DNA of 64,000 bases from Chryseosolibacter sp035628595 (lineage in GTDB: Bacteria > Bacteroidota > Bacteroidia > Cytophagales > Cyclobacteriaceae), in the NCBI GenBank assembly GCA_035628595.1, contig DASPJN010000046.1, positions 1 to 64,000 of the forward strand, given 5' to 3'. A program made the position numbers and the translations under genes. Every line of letters starts with the position of its first letter. Position 1 is the first letter of the stretch. This document shows, in pieces, positions 19,845 through 28,262 of this stretch. The notes under the pieces were generated by a model that did no database searches, was not told the origin of the DNA, and worked only from the letters and a program-made list of their open reading frames with translations.

Positions 19845-20219
19845 ATGAATATTCCTGAGAATCTTAAGTACACAAAAGACCATGAGTGGGTTAAAATCGA
19901 CGGCAAGACAGCCATTGTAGGAATTACTGATTTCGCTCAAAGCGAATTAGGTGATATCGTTTATGTCGACATTACCACCGTTGGGCAGGAATTGAAAGAA
20001 CACGAAATTTTCGGAACGGTTGAAGCTGTTAAAACAGTTTCTGATTTATTTATGCCGGTAAATGGCAAGGTTACAGAGGTCAACGCAATTTTAGATGGAA
20101 GTCCGGAAAAAGTAAATGATGATCCCTACGGCGAAGGCTGGATGATTAAAGTTGAGCTTACCGGCGCAGTTACATCCCTACTTTCTGCCGCTGAATACAA
20201 ATCGTTGATTGGAAAATAA
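19845..20219 (+). CDS. gcvH: Glycine cleavage system H protein
   Basis: 124 residues, the standard H-protein length. The lipoyl-accepting lysine is Lys63 in GTVEAVKTVSDLF, and the C-terminal NDDPYGEGWMIKVE stretch is typical. The lipoylated arm shuttles the aminomethyl group between GcvP, GcvT and the lipoamide dehydrogenase. The next gene is lipA, whose product makes the lipoyl group this protein carries. gcvP lies about 41 kb away on the other strand; gcvT is not in the window. Confidence 0.97.
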   Translation: MNIPENLKYTKDHEWVKIDGKTAIVGITDFAQSELGDIVYVDITTVGQELKEHEIFGTVEAVKTVSDLFMPVNGKVTEVNAILDGSPEKVNDDPYGEGWMIKVELTGAVTSLLSAAEYKSLIGK

Positions 20220-20263
20220 ACTAAACAGCGTCAGTTGCTGTTTAGTGTACAGGAAATCCTGCT

Positions 20264-21148
20264 ATGATAGAGCTACCCGTAATTAACGATTCCTCCCGCA
20301 AACGTAAGCCCGATTGGTTACGAGTAAAGCTTCCGGTGGGCCCCGATTATGCTCGCGTGCGGAAGCTCGTCGATAATTACAAACTCCACACAATTTGTGA
20401 AAGTGGCAACTGTCCTAACATGGGCGAGTGCTGGGGCGCGGGCACTGCAACTTTCATGATTCTCGGAAATGTTTGCACGAGAAGCTGTACTTTTTGTGCA
20501 GTTGCCACCGGCAGGCCGACCGAGTATGATCTTGATGAACCAAAACGCGTAGCTGAGGCGATTCGACTGATGCAGGTTAAACATGCGGTGATAACGTCTG
20601 TGAATCGCGATGAATTGAAAGACCGCGGTGCCGAAGTCTGGTATCAAACGGTAGTTGAGATTAAGAAAGAAAGTCCTTCCACAACCATCGAAACATTAAT
20701 TCCAGACACGAAGGGAAACTGGGATGCTCTTTATCGAATGGTAGAAGGCGGACAAGAGGTTGTTTCGCATAATATGGAAACCGTAAGTCGGTTATACAGG
20801 AATGTTCGTCCGCAGGCCAAATATGAACGCAGCCTCGAACAACTTAAGAGAATTCGTGAAGCCGGCAAAAGAACCAAGTCTGGAATCATGCTTGGGCTTG
20901 GCGAAACAAAAGAGGAGGTGTTTGTGGCAATGGATGATCTGGTAAAAAGCGGATTGATGATCCTGACCCTTGGACAATACCTTCAACCGACAAAACTTCA
21001 TCATGAAGTGATTGAATTTATTCATCCCGAAACTTTCGAGCAGTATAAAGAAGAAGGATTAAAGCGAGGGTTAAAATATGTTGAATCGGGTCCGTTGGTG
21101 CGTTCCTCCTATCATGCAGAACGCCACGTTAACGTACCGTTAGATTAA
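20264..21148 (+). CDS. lipA: Lipoyl synthase (radical SAM)
   Basis: 294 residues. Two iron-sulfur sites are visible: the LipA-specific set Cys45, Cys50 and Cys56 (CESGNCPNMGEC), and the radical-SAM set Cys71, Cys75 and Cys78 (CTRSCTFC). The C-terminal RSSY motif that supplies the serine ligand to the auxiliary cluster is present. LipA inserts two sulfurs into octanoyl groups bound to carrier proteins such as GcvH, encoded 44 bases upstream, so the pair is probably one transcript. A strong hairpin follows in the convergent gap. Confidence 0.97.
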   Translation: MIELPVINDSSRKRKPDWLRVKLPVGPDYARVRKLVDNYKLHTICESGNCPNMGECWGAGTATFMILGNVCTRSCTFCAVATGRPTEYDLDEPKRVAEAIRLMQVKHAVITSVNRDELKDRGAEVWYQTVVEIKKESPSTTIETLIPDTKGNWDALYRMVEGGQEVVSHNMETVSRLYRNVRPQAKYERSLEQLKRIREAGKRTKSGIMLGLGETKEEVFVAMDDLVKSGLMILTLGQYLQPTKLHHEVIEFIHPETFEQYKEEGLKRGLKYVESGPLVRSSYHAERHVNVPLD

Positions 21149-21224
21149 TCTTCGGATACGATTTGTGTTCCAGCCTAGATTGATTGGGTACACAGACAAT
21201 TTCAGGACGTAAGACGGCAAACAA

Positions 21225-21247
21225 AAAGGGATTCATAGAATCCCTTT
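21225..21247. terminator. Bidirectional terminator between lipA and the Wzz-like gene
   Basis: AAAGGGATTC (21225-21234) pairs perfectly with GAATCCCTTT (21238-21247) over a three-base loop. Read leftwards it is followed by TTTTTGTTT and starts 7 bases after the Wzz-like stop; read rightwards it is followed by CACATTTTT. It can serve both converging genes. Confidence 0.85.
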
Positions 21248-21254
21248 CACATTT

Positions 21255-22160
21255 TTATGGTTGTCGCACCCGCTGACGGTAGCTTGTTCGCTTAATGAGC
21301 GGCTTCGCGGGGGCAATTGTTATACGGTCTGTGCGTATGATATCGGTTTCATAAAGTTTAAGTTGTTCGCTTATTTCTTTGTAAAAAATATAAGCAGTAA
21401 CCAAAAGTAGACATGCAAGCAGCGGGATTCCAAATAACAGGGGTAGCTGCTTATTATCCGGAATCATCACATTCTGAAAATCTTTTACTACAGAAACACC
21501 GCGAATATTTTGGATACTCGCTTTGATCTGCGCCCTTTCCTTCATGAGCTCAATTTTAAGCTTAGCAAGATCGGCAACCGAAAAGTTTTCATTTGGAAGG
21601 TTGTTCGCAATCGTATGATTTAACACATCAGATACGCGTTTCTGCTCTAACTCAACTCCTTTCAACGTTTCTTCCAATCTTGCTGTCTCAATCTGTCTCA
21701 GCCGTTGGACGTATTTGTTGTTCTCAATAGATGCAACTATAAAATCGCGGACTTTTGGCAATCGGTTCGGATCACTTACGGTCGCGTTAATGACATAACT
21801 CTTATTCTTAGCATCGTCTTGGCCATTTTTGTCTGCGGCTTGAATCGTTAATTCTTTTAATAGCCCATACAATTCAAACGAAGGATCTTTCAACTGAAGG
21901 TCAATACTTTCAACTATTTCCGCGACTTCTTGGCTTCCAAGGTTTGGAGTGTTGACAACGATCGTGCTTTTATATTCAGGCTTAATGAAAATTTTCAAGG
22001 CTACGCCTGATGCAAGTGCTATAGCTATCGATACAAAAATTAGTGTTCTGTATTTTTTACATACCATCAGGGACTTAAAAAATACTTCCATCAAGTCAAT
22101 TTCGTCCGTGTACTTCGGTTTTAAATCGAATGAAGTTCCGTTTGAGGAGTTGTTTGTCAT
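21255..22160 (-). CDS. Wzz/chain-length-determinant-like membrane protein
   Basis: 301 residues. Two membrane segments (about 38-56 and 237-257) bracket a periplasmic region rich in coiled coil (about 155-215), the layout of Wzz/GumC-type proteins that set polysaccharide chain length. The N-terminal EIDLMEVFFKSLMVCKKY leading into the first helix and the short basic tail fit the family. No BY-kinase domain follows the second helix and no glycosyltransferase or Wza gene adjoins, so it is an orphan. It has its own candidate promoter about 165 bases upstream. Confidence 0.78.
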   Translation of the reverse strand: MTNNSSNGTSFDLKPKYTDEIDLMEVFFKSLMVCKKYRTLIFVSIAIALASGVALKIFIKPEYKSTIVVNTPNLGSQEVAEIVESIDLQLKDPSFELYGLLKELTIQAADKNGQDDAKNKSYVINATVSDPNRLPKVRDFIVASIENNKYVQRLRQIETARLEETLKGVELEQKRVSDVLNHTIANNLPNENFSVADLAKLKIELMKERAQIKASIQNIRGVSVVKDFQNVMIPDNKQLPLLFGIPLLACLLLVTAYIFYKEISEQLKLYETDIIRTDRITIAPAKPLIKRTSYRQRVRQP

Positions 22161-22324
22161 GTATTAATTTATAATTCTTTAGACCGGTAAAATTTCCTAA
22201 AGGTTGGAACCGAGTATTAATAAAAACTCATTTAAAACCTTCGAAAATATTCATGCCAGAGATCAACAGATAAAGGAGGATTTAGGAATGCAATAGTTGA
22301 GTGAGGCTACCGACAATTAAACGG

Positions 22325-22332
22325 CAAATATA
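22325..22332 (-). promoter_or_regulatory. Candidate promoter for the Wzz-like gene
   Basis: On the minus strand TATATTTG matches TAnnTTTG exactly, with a TTG 21 bases upstream inside the end of the inositol monophosphatase gene. It would give the Wzz-like gene an untranslated leader of about 160 bases, unusually long for this window. Confidence 0.4.
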
Positions 22333-22337
22333 CCACG

Positions 22338-23144
22338 TTATGATATGAACGTCCAACTTCTTCGAATCACCGCGAGCATTTGTTCTTGAAGTAGTTGATT
22401 GGATGCGCACATTTGCCGGCCAAAAAGGTACTTATTTTCTCCAGAGAAATCAGTTATTCTCCCACCAGCTTCCTGCACAAGTAAGGCCCCCGCGGCAACA
22501 TCCCACGGATTTAGGTTGTATTCGAAAAATCCGTCCAACCTGCCAGCAGCAACAAGGGCAAGATCGATTGCGGCACTGCCCAGTCGCCGTATGCCATGCG
22601 TTTGTGACAAAAAATGTTTAATGATTTCGAGATGTTCATTGCTGCGCTGATCGCTGTCGTAGGGAAAGCCCGTTGCAAGTAGCGCTTCATTGAGCGAACC
22701 AACCGGTGAAACATTTATCCGCGATTTGTTACAATATGCCCCATGCTGACGAACAGCATGAAAACACTCTTCGCTGCCGATATGGTAAACGACACCCAAT
22801 TCCGGCTCATTATTTTTAACCAGGGCAATGCTTACTGCATATATCGGCAAACCGTGCAGAAAATTTGTCGTACCGTCCAGTGGATCAATGACCCAGCTGT
22901 ATTCATGTTCACTGGCTTGAGAGACAGTTCCTTCCTCGGTAATAAATCCGGCTTCAGGGAAAATTTTATGCAATGATGATACGATCCTTTTTTCCGCTTC
23001 TTTGTCAACGTAAGAAACAAGATTATTGAAAGTTGTTTTCTTCTCAATATGGGCACGATCAAAAGAAGCAGCTTCGCGCCGGATAAAAGCGCCTACCGCC
23101 AACGTCGTTTCGATCACATCCTGTTGAATCTTATCAAGCTTCAT
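22338..23144 (-). CDS. suhB: Inositol monophosphatase family protein
   Basis: 268 residues. The metal-binding motif IDPLDGTTNFLHGLP is at residues 86-100 (Asp87, Asp90), with Glu70/Glu71 (ITEEGT) upstream and the second signature NPWDVAAGALLVQEAGG near residue 218. These are the Mg-dependent phosphomonoesterase motifs of the IMPase family. Members hydrolyse myo-inositol-1-phosphate or related sugar phosphates; the substrate here is not known. It lies 31 bases downstream of rsmI on the same strand. Confidence 0.93.
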   Translation of the reverse strand: MKLDKIQQDVIETTLAVGAFIRREAASFDRAHIEKKTTFNNLVSYVDKEAEKRIVSSLHKIFPEAGFITEEGTVSQASEHEYSWVIDPLDGTTNFLHGLPIYAVSIALVKNNEPELGVVYHIGSEECFHAVRQHGAYCNKSRINVSPVGSLNEALLATGFPYDSDQRSNEHLEIIKHFLSQTHGIRRLGSAAIDLALVAAGRLDGFFEYNLNPWDVAAGALLVQEAGGRITDFSGENKYLFGRQMCASNQLLQEQMLAVIRRSWTFIS

Positions 23145-23175
23145 TTCTTTTATTTAATACCATGAACATTAAAAA

Positions 23176-23901
23176 CTAGTCCTCCTCGGCCGGGGGTTCA
23201 ATCTTCACACTACTGCTGTCGTTCCCTGCTACTATCATTACAATTTCACCTTTCGGTTCTTTGGTTGAGAAATAAGCGAGCAACTCCGTCAGTGTTCCGT
23301 TAATGGTTTCTTCAAACATTTTTGTAAGCTCACGAGAAACAGAAGCCATCCGTTCATTGCCAAAATATTCGGCAAACTGTGTAAGAGTTTTCACAACTCT
23401 GTACGGCGACTCATAAAAAATCATTGTCCGGTTTTCGTTAACTAAAGTTCGTAACAACGTCTGGCGACCTTTCTTTTGTGGAAGAAATCCCTCGAAAACA
23501 AATCGGTCGGCCGGAAGACCCGACTTCAGCAAAGCCGGCACAAATGCGGTCGGGCCAGGCAAACACTCAATCTTTATGTTGGCTTTCACACAGGCCCTGG
23601 CAAGCAAAAATCCCGGATCGGAAATTCCCGGTGTACCTGCATCTGAAATTAACGCCATCGTTTCGCCGTTTGTAAGTCGCCATATGAGTTGCTGCAGGAT
23701 CTTGTGTTCGTTAAAATTATGAAAGCTTTGAAGCGGTTTCTTAATATCGTAGTGTTTTAACAACACCGAAGAAGTGCGGGTATCTTCAGCCAGAATGAGA
23801 TCTACATGCTTGAGAATTTCTATGGCGCGAAATGTGATATCCGCGAGATTTCCAATGGGTGTGGGAACGAGATACAGACTGGTTTTTGCAGGACTGATCA
23901 T
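23176..23901 (-). CDS. rsmI: 16S rRNA (cytidine1402-2'-O)-methyltransferase RsmI
   Basis: 241 residues of the tetrapyrrole-methylase fold. Diagnostic stretches are YLVPTPIGNLADITFRA near the N-terminus, EDTRTSSVLLKHY near residue 39 and LISDAGTPGISDPGF near residue 84. RsmI methylates the ribose of C1402 in 16S rRNA using S-adenosylmethionine. The start overlaps the stop of the pterin dehydratase gene by 4 bases, so translation is probably coupled. The C-terminal tail is short and acidic. Confidence 0.95.
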   Translation of the reverse strand: MISPAKTSLYLVPTPIGNLADITFRAIEILKHVDLILAEDTRTSSVLLKHYDIKKPLQSFHNFNEHKILQQLIWRLTNGETMALISDAGTPGISDPGFLLARACVKANIKIECLPGPTAFVPALLKSGLPADRFVFEGFLPQKKGRQTLLRTLVNENRTMIFYESPYRVVKTLTQFAEYFGNERMASVSRELTKMFEETINGTLTELLAYFSTKEPKGEIVMIVAGNDSSSVKIEPPAEED

Positions 23902-24134
23902 TTCGCAAGCTTGTCAATCTCGGCTGCCAGTTTTTCGTCCTTACCTGTAACAATGTTGCCAGCATCGTGTGTTGACAATTCGATTGTCACTTTGTTCCAT
24001 GTATTCGTCCATGTCGGATGGTGATTCATTTTTTCTGCAATCAGCGCAACGCGTGTCATGAATGCGAATGCTTCAGAAAAATCCTTGAATACGAAAGTTT
24101 TTTTCAGCGTGTTGTTTTCTTCAGGCCATTTCAT
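23898..24134 (-). CDS. phhB: Pterin-4a-carbinolamine dehydratase family protein
   Basis: 78 residues, slightly shorter than usual (about 95-110). It has the family core: two adjacent histidines in NHHPTW (residues 37-42), then VTIELSTHDAG with the third histidine. The usual aromatic Tyr before the V-x-x-x-L motif is Trp here, and the terminal G-L-T is replaced by N-I-V-T. Members dehydrate 4a-hydroxytetrahydrobiopterin to recycle the cofactor of aromatic hydroxylases; some bacterial copies have other or unknown roles. No hydroxylase gene is nearby. Confidence 0.88.
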   Translation of the reverse strand: MKWPEENNTLKKTFVFKDFSEAFAFMTRVALIAEKMNHHPTWTNTWNKVTIELSTHDAGNIVTGKDEKLAAEIDKLAK

Positions 24135-24188
24135 AAAAACCGTGATTTTACTTCGAGTTAAAGAATTTGACGGGCAAATAAAAGATAT

Positions 24189-24452
24189 TTAGAGGGCAAT
24201 CAGTCCCTCAATGGCATAAGCCTGTTGATAAATTGCGATTACTGCGTCGCTAGAGGGCATCATCATCTGAATGGTGATGCTTGTATAATTCCCTTCGCGA
24301 GATTGTCTTTCGGTAGTTTGATGGTTAGGAAAAAGATTTTTCAATGCCAGCTCTTTTCCTTTAGGAACTATAAACTTAAAAATGTAGAGTGATGGCCAGG
24401 CATAATGTCGGTCTAACTTTTCTTTAAATGAATCTGACCACTCTTTATCCAT
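24189..24452 (-). CDS. DUF493 (YbeD-like) family protein
   Basis: 87 residues from the ATG at 24452. The sequence (WPSLYIFKFIVPKG near residue 20, then YTSITIQMMMPSSDAVIAIYQQ) matches the small alpha-beta DUF493/YbeD family, thought to act as a regulatory domain but without a firmly known function. A GTG six codons further upstream (24470) would place the start inside the terminator stem of the foldase gene, so I prefer 24452. It lies 54 bases upstream of the pterin dehydratase gene on the same strand. Confidence 0.85.
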   Translation of the reverse strand: MDKEWSDSFKEKLDRHYAWPSLYIFKFIVPKGKELALKNLFPNHQTTERQSREGNYTSITIQMMMPSSDAVIAIYQQAYAIEGLIAL

Positions 24453-24462
24453 TAATAAAAAG

Positions 24463-24490
24463 AGCCACACCCGTTTGCGCGAGTGTGGCT
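24463..24490 (-). terminator. Rho-independent terminator of the PpiD-like gene
   Basis: AGCCACAC (24463-24470) pairs with GTGTGGCT (24483-24490). Read on the minus strand the stem is followed by CTTTTTATT and begins 17 bases after the foldase stop. It separates this gene from the DUF493 group. Confidence 0.8.
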
Positions 24491-24507
24491 TTGTTTATGT
24501 TAACCAA

Positions 24508-26634
24508 TTAATAAAACTTATATCGCTGATCTTCGATCTTTGCGGCCTCCTTAATTGCTTCATTGATGCTGAATCCGCTACGACCCATTGAATTTTGCTG
24601 TTCAAGTATGGTCTTGTAGGATGCGTAATCGTTAGTTTCAGGTGCAATAGTCAGGCTTTGCAGTTCCATAACAAAGACACCGTTTTCGCCTGAAAATGGC
24701 GCTGAACGCTTCCCGCTTTCCAGCGAGAATGCAATTCCCACCGCTCTGGGATCAAACCCTGCCGTTGGCAACGAATTTGAACTTAACTTAAGAGAAGGCG
24801 CTGAATATACATTAGCATCCTGGCCATACGCGGAGGCAACTTCTTCCAGCGATCCTGTCTTGCCTTTCAATTTCTCAATGATTGTATTCGCTTTTTGCTC
24901 TTTTACGACCTCAGGCTTCACCTGATCCTTTACAATCTCAAAAGGTTTGTGACCTTCTTCAATTTCACCTGTCATCACCGCTACAACATATTGATCTTGA
25001 AGATCAAACACCTCCGACACCTTGCCTTTTTCAGCATCGCGGAAGAGCCACTGCACCACCTGGCGCGCATCACCCAGCATGTTGATGCGGCGCTCATCGC
25101 TGGTAATGTTCTTTGCATCGTATGCGGTGTATCCCATATCAGCAGCCGTCTTTGTGAAATCATCAATGCCATCTACCTCGCCAGCAAATAATTCTGCTTT
25201 GCGGAACGCTTCATTGGTGGTATTGTCGCTTGGTGTGATCGCTCTCTCAATGATCGCCACTTCGTAAGCGACGTTATCTTTAACATTGGTTACATTGATA
25301 ATGTGGTAACCAAAATCAGTTTCTATTACATCGTTGAGTACACCCGTTTTGGTTGCACCGAATACTGCATCTTCAAATGGTTTTACCATTCTTCCTGATG
25401 AAAACCATCCGAGATCGCCGCCCTTAGAAGCCGTTCCATCTGTTCCATGCTGACGCGCCATTGCCCCAAAATCTGCACCATCTTTAATTTCTTTAAGGAT
25501 ATCTCTCGCTTTCTCTTTAGCAGCTTTTTTAGCTTCTTCAGTATCTTTTTCCCAGCGAATGAGTATGTGGCTCGCGCGCGCTGTGAAACTCGTGTCTTTT
25601 TTCACGTCAGATACTTTGGCAACCTTATAAGCGCCTCCGTCAATGAAGGGACCGATTACTTTTCCTGGCGTAAGTGTTTCATCCTGGAGGAACGTTGGCA
25701 AGGAACCAATGTTATATGTTCCGTATGCTTCGGATACATCGCTGTTTATTGTGGCGAAAGTCGAGTCATCCTCCGCTGCGGCGAACTCCGCGGCCAAACG
25801 CGTAATCTCTTCCCTCACTGCAATCGAATCTTCATGTGAAGCTTCTAAAGAAAAAGTTACAAATTTTAGGTCGCGCGTTGCTTCGGTTTTGTACTTCTCG
25901 ATGTTCTTGTTGTAATAAGCTTTCATATCCGCATCAGAAGGTTCCGCTGCAGAATCACTCACCGTGTAGTAGGGTACGTATGCGAATTTTACTTCAGCCA
26001 CATCGTTTTGCACGTGATATTCACGCTCAGCTTGCACAGTGGTGATGTAGTTTGTTTTAAGTAACAGGTTTTCATATTTGATTCGCCGGCGACCTGGTTT
26101 CAGATCACGCTGGAAAATCTCCCAACGTGTACGCTGTTCCTGCCACATACCTTGCATCTGTGGATCAGCTGGCGGATTGTTAAGTTCTTTCAAATACGAT
26201 AGAAGGCGCTCCTTATTGAACTCACCCGTGTTAGGATCTGTAAATGCCTGACGGATATTCTGATCAACGTTGTTACCCCAAATCATATCCTGCTGCTCTA
26301 CATTTGTCACCTCGACTCCGACCTTGTCAAATTGTTTTTCAATTGCATGACGAAGAATGAGCGTCTCCCACGCCTGCTGGCGAACGGTCGCCATTTCGCG
26401 ATCGGAAGGTTCGCGCCCTGTGTTCAGGATGTAACTTGCTTCACGCTCTTGCACGGCACTCTGGAATTCATCATAGCTGACGGTATGACCGGCTATTTCA
26501 CCCACTTCGTTGTCGTTAAATAAAACGGAGTTATTTCCTAGAAGATCATTCAAAATGAATGCAAGGATCGCAACGAATACAAATACCACCACCCAGGTGC
26601 CCATCTTGTTGCGAAGTGTCCCAATCAATGCCAT
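24508..26634 (-). CDS. PpiD/SurA-like periplasmic peptidyl-prolyl isomerase
   Basis: 708 residues. One N-terminal membrane anchor (about 11-31, WVVVFVFVAILAFIL) follows the PpiD-like opening MALIGTLRNKMG. A SurA_N-like helical region leads to a parvulin domain at about 350-455 (ARASHILIRW, then KGGDLGWFSSGRMVKPFEDAVF and TDFGYHIINV). A second, degenerate isomerase-like region may follow at the C-terminus. Such proteins are inner-membrane-anchored chaperones that help fold exported and outer-membrane proteins. It has its own promoter and terminator. The length (708) is near that of PpiD (about 620-700). Confidence 0.93.
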   Translation of the reverse strand: MALIGTLRNKMGTWVVVFVFVAILAFILNDLLGNNSVLFNDNEVGEIAGHTVSYDEFQSAVQEREASYILNTGREPSDREMATVRQQAWETLILRHAIEKQFDKVGVEVTNVEQQDMIWGNNVDQNIRQAFTDPNTGEFNKERLLSYLKELNNPPADPQMQGMWQEQRTRWEIFQRDLKPGRRRIKYENLLLKTNYITTVQAEREYHVQNDVAEVKFAYVPYYTVSDSAAEPSDADMKAYYNKNIEKYKTEATRDLKFVTFSLEASHEDSIAVREEITRLAAEFAAAEDDSTFATINSDVSEAYGTYNIGSLPTFLQDETLTPGKVIGPFIDGGAYKVAKVSDVKKDTSFTARASHILIRWEKDTEEAKKAAKEKARDILKEIKDGADFGAMARQHGTDGTASKGGDLGWFSSGRMVKPFEDAVFGATKTGVLNDVIETDFGYHIINVTNVKDNVAYEVAIIERAITPSDNTTNEAFRKAELFAGEVDGIDDFTKTAADMGYTAYDAKNITSDERRINMLGDARQVVQWLFRDAEKGKVSEVFDLQDQYVVAVMTGEIEEGHKPFEIVKDQVKPEVVKEQKANTIIEKLKGKTGSLEEVASAYGQDANVYSAPSLKLSSNSLPTAGFDPRAVGIAFSLESGKRSAPFSGENGVFVMELQSLTIAPETNDYASYKTILEQQNSMGRSGFSINEAIKEAAKIEDQRYKFY

Positions 26635-26698
26635 ATTTTAGCTAAAGTTATTTAGTGACTTGGTTAAGTTTAAGGCCTACTGAAAACAGTAAAGCCCG

Positions 26699-26729
26699 CA
26701 AATTTAAGCTCTTAAATCTATTCCTGAAA
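26699..26729 (-). promoter_or_regulatory. Promoter of the PpiD-like gene
   Basis: On the minus strand TTTC (26729-26726), a 19-base spacer and TAAATTTG (26706-26699) match the Bacteroidota consensus TTTG-N19-TAnnTTTG with one mismatch. The predicted leader is about 55-60 bases. Confidence 0.65.
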
Positions 26730-26793
26730 CTTACCTCGAAAAAAATCGGGAAAAATGAAAGCGGCGCATGTTTCCCTTCCAACCTACTGAAAA

Positions 26794-28074
26794 TCAACGC
26801 CTCAAATATTTATGATCAATGAGCATTTTGACCGTATTAATGCGCGTTTCTTCCGTCGCTTGCACGATAAATGTATAAGGCTTAATCTCGACGGTTTCGC
26901 CTGGCTTCGGAATATCGCGCACCCGCTCCAGAATCAAACCGCCAAGGGTTTCATAATCACCGGTTGGCAGATTCCAGCCGTATATTTCATTCAGGTAATC
27001 AATTTCAAGCCGCGCGCTTAGCAGATACGTGTGCTCGTTAATCATCTGTTCGGTTAAAGTATCCTCGTCGTGTTCATCTTCAATCTCGCCAAAAATTTCT
27101 TCGATCACGTCTTCCATACTGATCATCCCGGACGTACCGCCAAACTCATCAACGACAATTGCGAGGCTTTTGCGGTCGTTGATCAGGCGAATCATCAATT
27201 CATTCGCGAGGGTTGTTTCCGGAACTGTAACGATAGGGGTTAGAATCTCTTCGATTTTTGAAGGCTTTCGGAACAACGCGGAAGAATGACAATAACCTAC
27301 AACGTCGTCGATCGAATCGCGGTACACAATCAATTTCGAATGCCCGCTTTCGATAAACTTCTCCTGTAATTCTTTTATGGTGACCGTAACCGGCACCGCG
27401 ACGATCTCTGTCCTCGGAACCATACACTCACGCACCCTTACGGATTTAAAATCTATTACGTTCGAAAGAATTTTCTTGTCCATCTCCAGATTGTTGTTCT
27501 CCGCGGAAATACGATGAACGGACTGTAGATAAACGTTGACATTGGTCAGACCAAATACAGGTTTTTCGTGTGAATATTCGAGGCCGAGTATTGAAACGCT
27601 AACAAGCTTCACCAGGGAAACCAGGGCATAAACAACAGGGAAGAGAATTACTGCGACTATCGTAAATGGAATCGCAAGCCATCTAAGAATCCGGTTGGCG
27701 TTTACGATGAAAAGTGACTTGGTGAGAAACTCAATGGTATAAAGAGTAATGACAGTCAATAAAACAGTCAGTACAAACACCACAATCCAGAACTGATTTA
27801 ACCCCGGAAACCAATCGAGAATAACAGGTACTATGTAGCGTGTTGTGAAAGTTGAAAAGAGAACGAGTGAAAGGAGATTACCGGTGAGTGTGGTGCCAAT
27901 TAACCAGGTGGGTCTTTCGGCAAAAAAAGTTATGATGCGTGCACCGATATCACCGTGCTTGCCTTCCACTTCAATCTGCAACTTGTTCGCAGAGAGAAAC
28001 GCGATTTCCCAGCCGGAAAAAAAAAGGGCCGTAGCGAGCGAAACAATTATTCCAACCGGCAGTGCAATCTCCAT
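26794..28074 (-). CDS. CNNM / CBS-domain / CorC-type membrane protein (HlyC/CorC family)
   Basis: 426 residues: a CNNM domain with about four membrane segments (1-150), a CBS pair (about 205-325, starting near VRECMVPRTEIVAVP, with VVDEFGGTSGMISMEDVIEEIFG at its end) and a C-terminal CorC/HlyC domain (about 345-426). Members are linked to Mg/Co efflux, and the gliding protein GldE of Flavobacterium belongs to the same broad family; which role applies here is open. The ATG overlaps the stop of the 53-residue membrane protein by one base (TGATG). It is the last gene of the coaX operon. Confidence 0.92.
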   Translation of the reverse strand: MEIALPVGIIVSLATALFFSGWEIAFLSANKLQIEVEGKHGDIGARIITFFAERPTWLIGTTLTGNLLSLVLFSTFTTRYIVPVILDWFPGLNQFWIVVFVLTVLLTVITLYTIEFLTKSLFIVNANRILRWLAIPFTIVAVILFPVVYALVSLVKLVSVSILGLEYSHEKPVFGLTNVNVYLQSVHRISAENNNLEMDKKILSNVIDFKSVRVRECMVPRTEIVAVPVTVTIKELQEKFIESGHSKLIVYRDSIDDVVGYCHSSALFRKPSKIEEILTPIVTVPETTLANELMIRLINDRKSLAIVVDEFGGTSGMISMEDVIEEIFGEIEDEHDEDTLTEQMINEHTYLLSARLEIDYLNEIYGWNLPTGDYETLGGLILERVRDIPKPGETVEIKPYTFIVQATEETRINTVKMLIDHKYLRR

Positions 28075-28235
28075 CAGTTGTTTTTCTTCTTTCGTAAGTT
28101 AAAGACAAAGAAGAGTACAACAGCAAGCATTATCGCCCAATAAGCATTCGCAAAACCGACGGTCATTACCTGATGAACTCCAATGATAAAAAAAGCGACT
28201 GAGCCAGAAAGTAAAATGATATCAGGAAGTTTCAT
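28074..28235 (-). CDS. 53-residue two-helix membrane protein (conserved small protein)
   Basis: The frame starts at ATG 28235 and translates to MKLPDIILLSGSVAFFIIGV and on, ending LRKKKNN. Two hydrophobic helices (about 4-20 and 29-46) are joined by HQVMTVGFANAYW and end in a basic tail, so the protein should sit in the inner membrane with its C-terminus in the cytoplasm. I recall similar small proteins at this position in other Bacteroidota, but know no function. Its stop and the ATG of the CNNM gene share one base (TGATG). It lies 27 bases downstream of lptC. Confidence 0.82.
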   Translation of the reverse strand: MKLPDIILLSGSVAFFIIGVHQVMTVGFANAYWAIMLAVVLFFVFNLRKKKNN

Positions 28236-28262
28236 GGCGGAGCAAAGGTACCGATTAATAAA

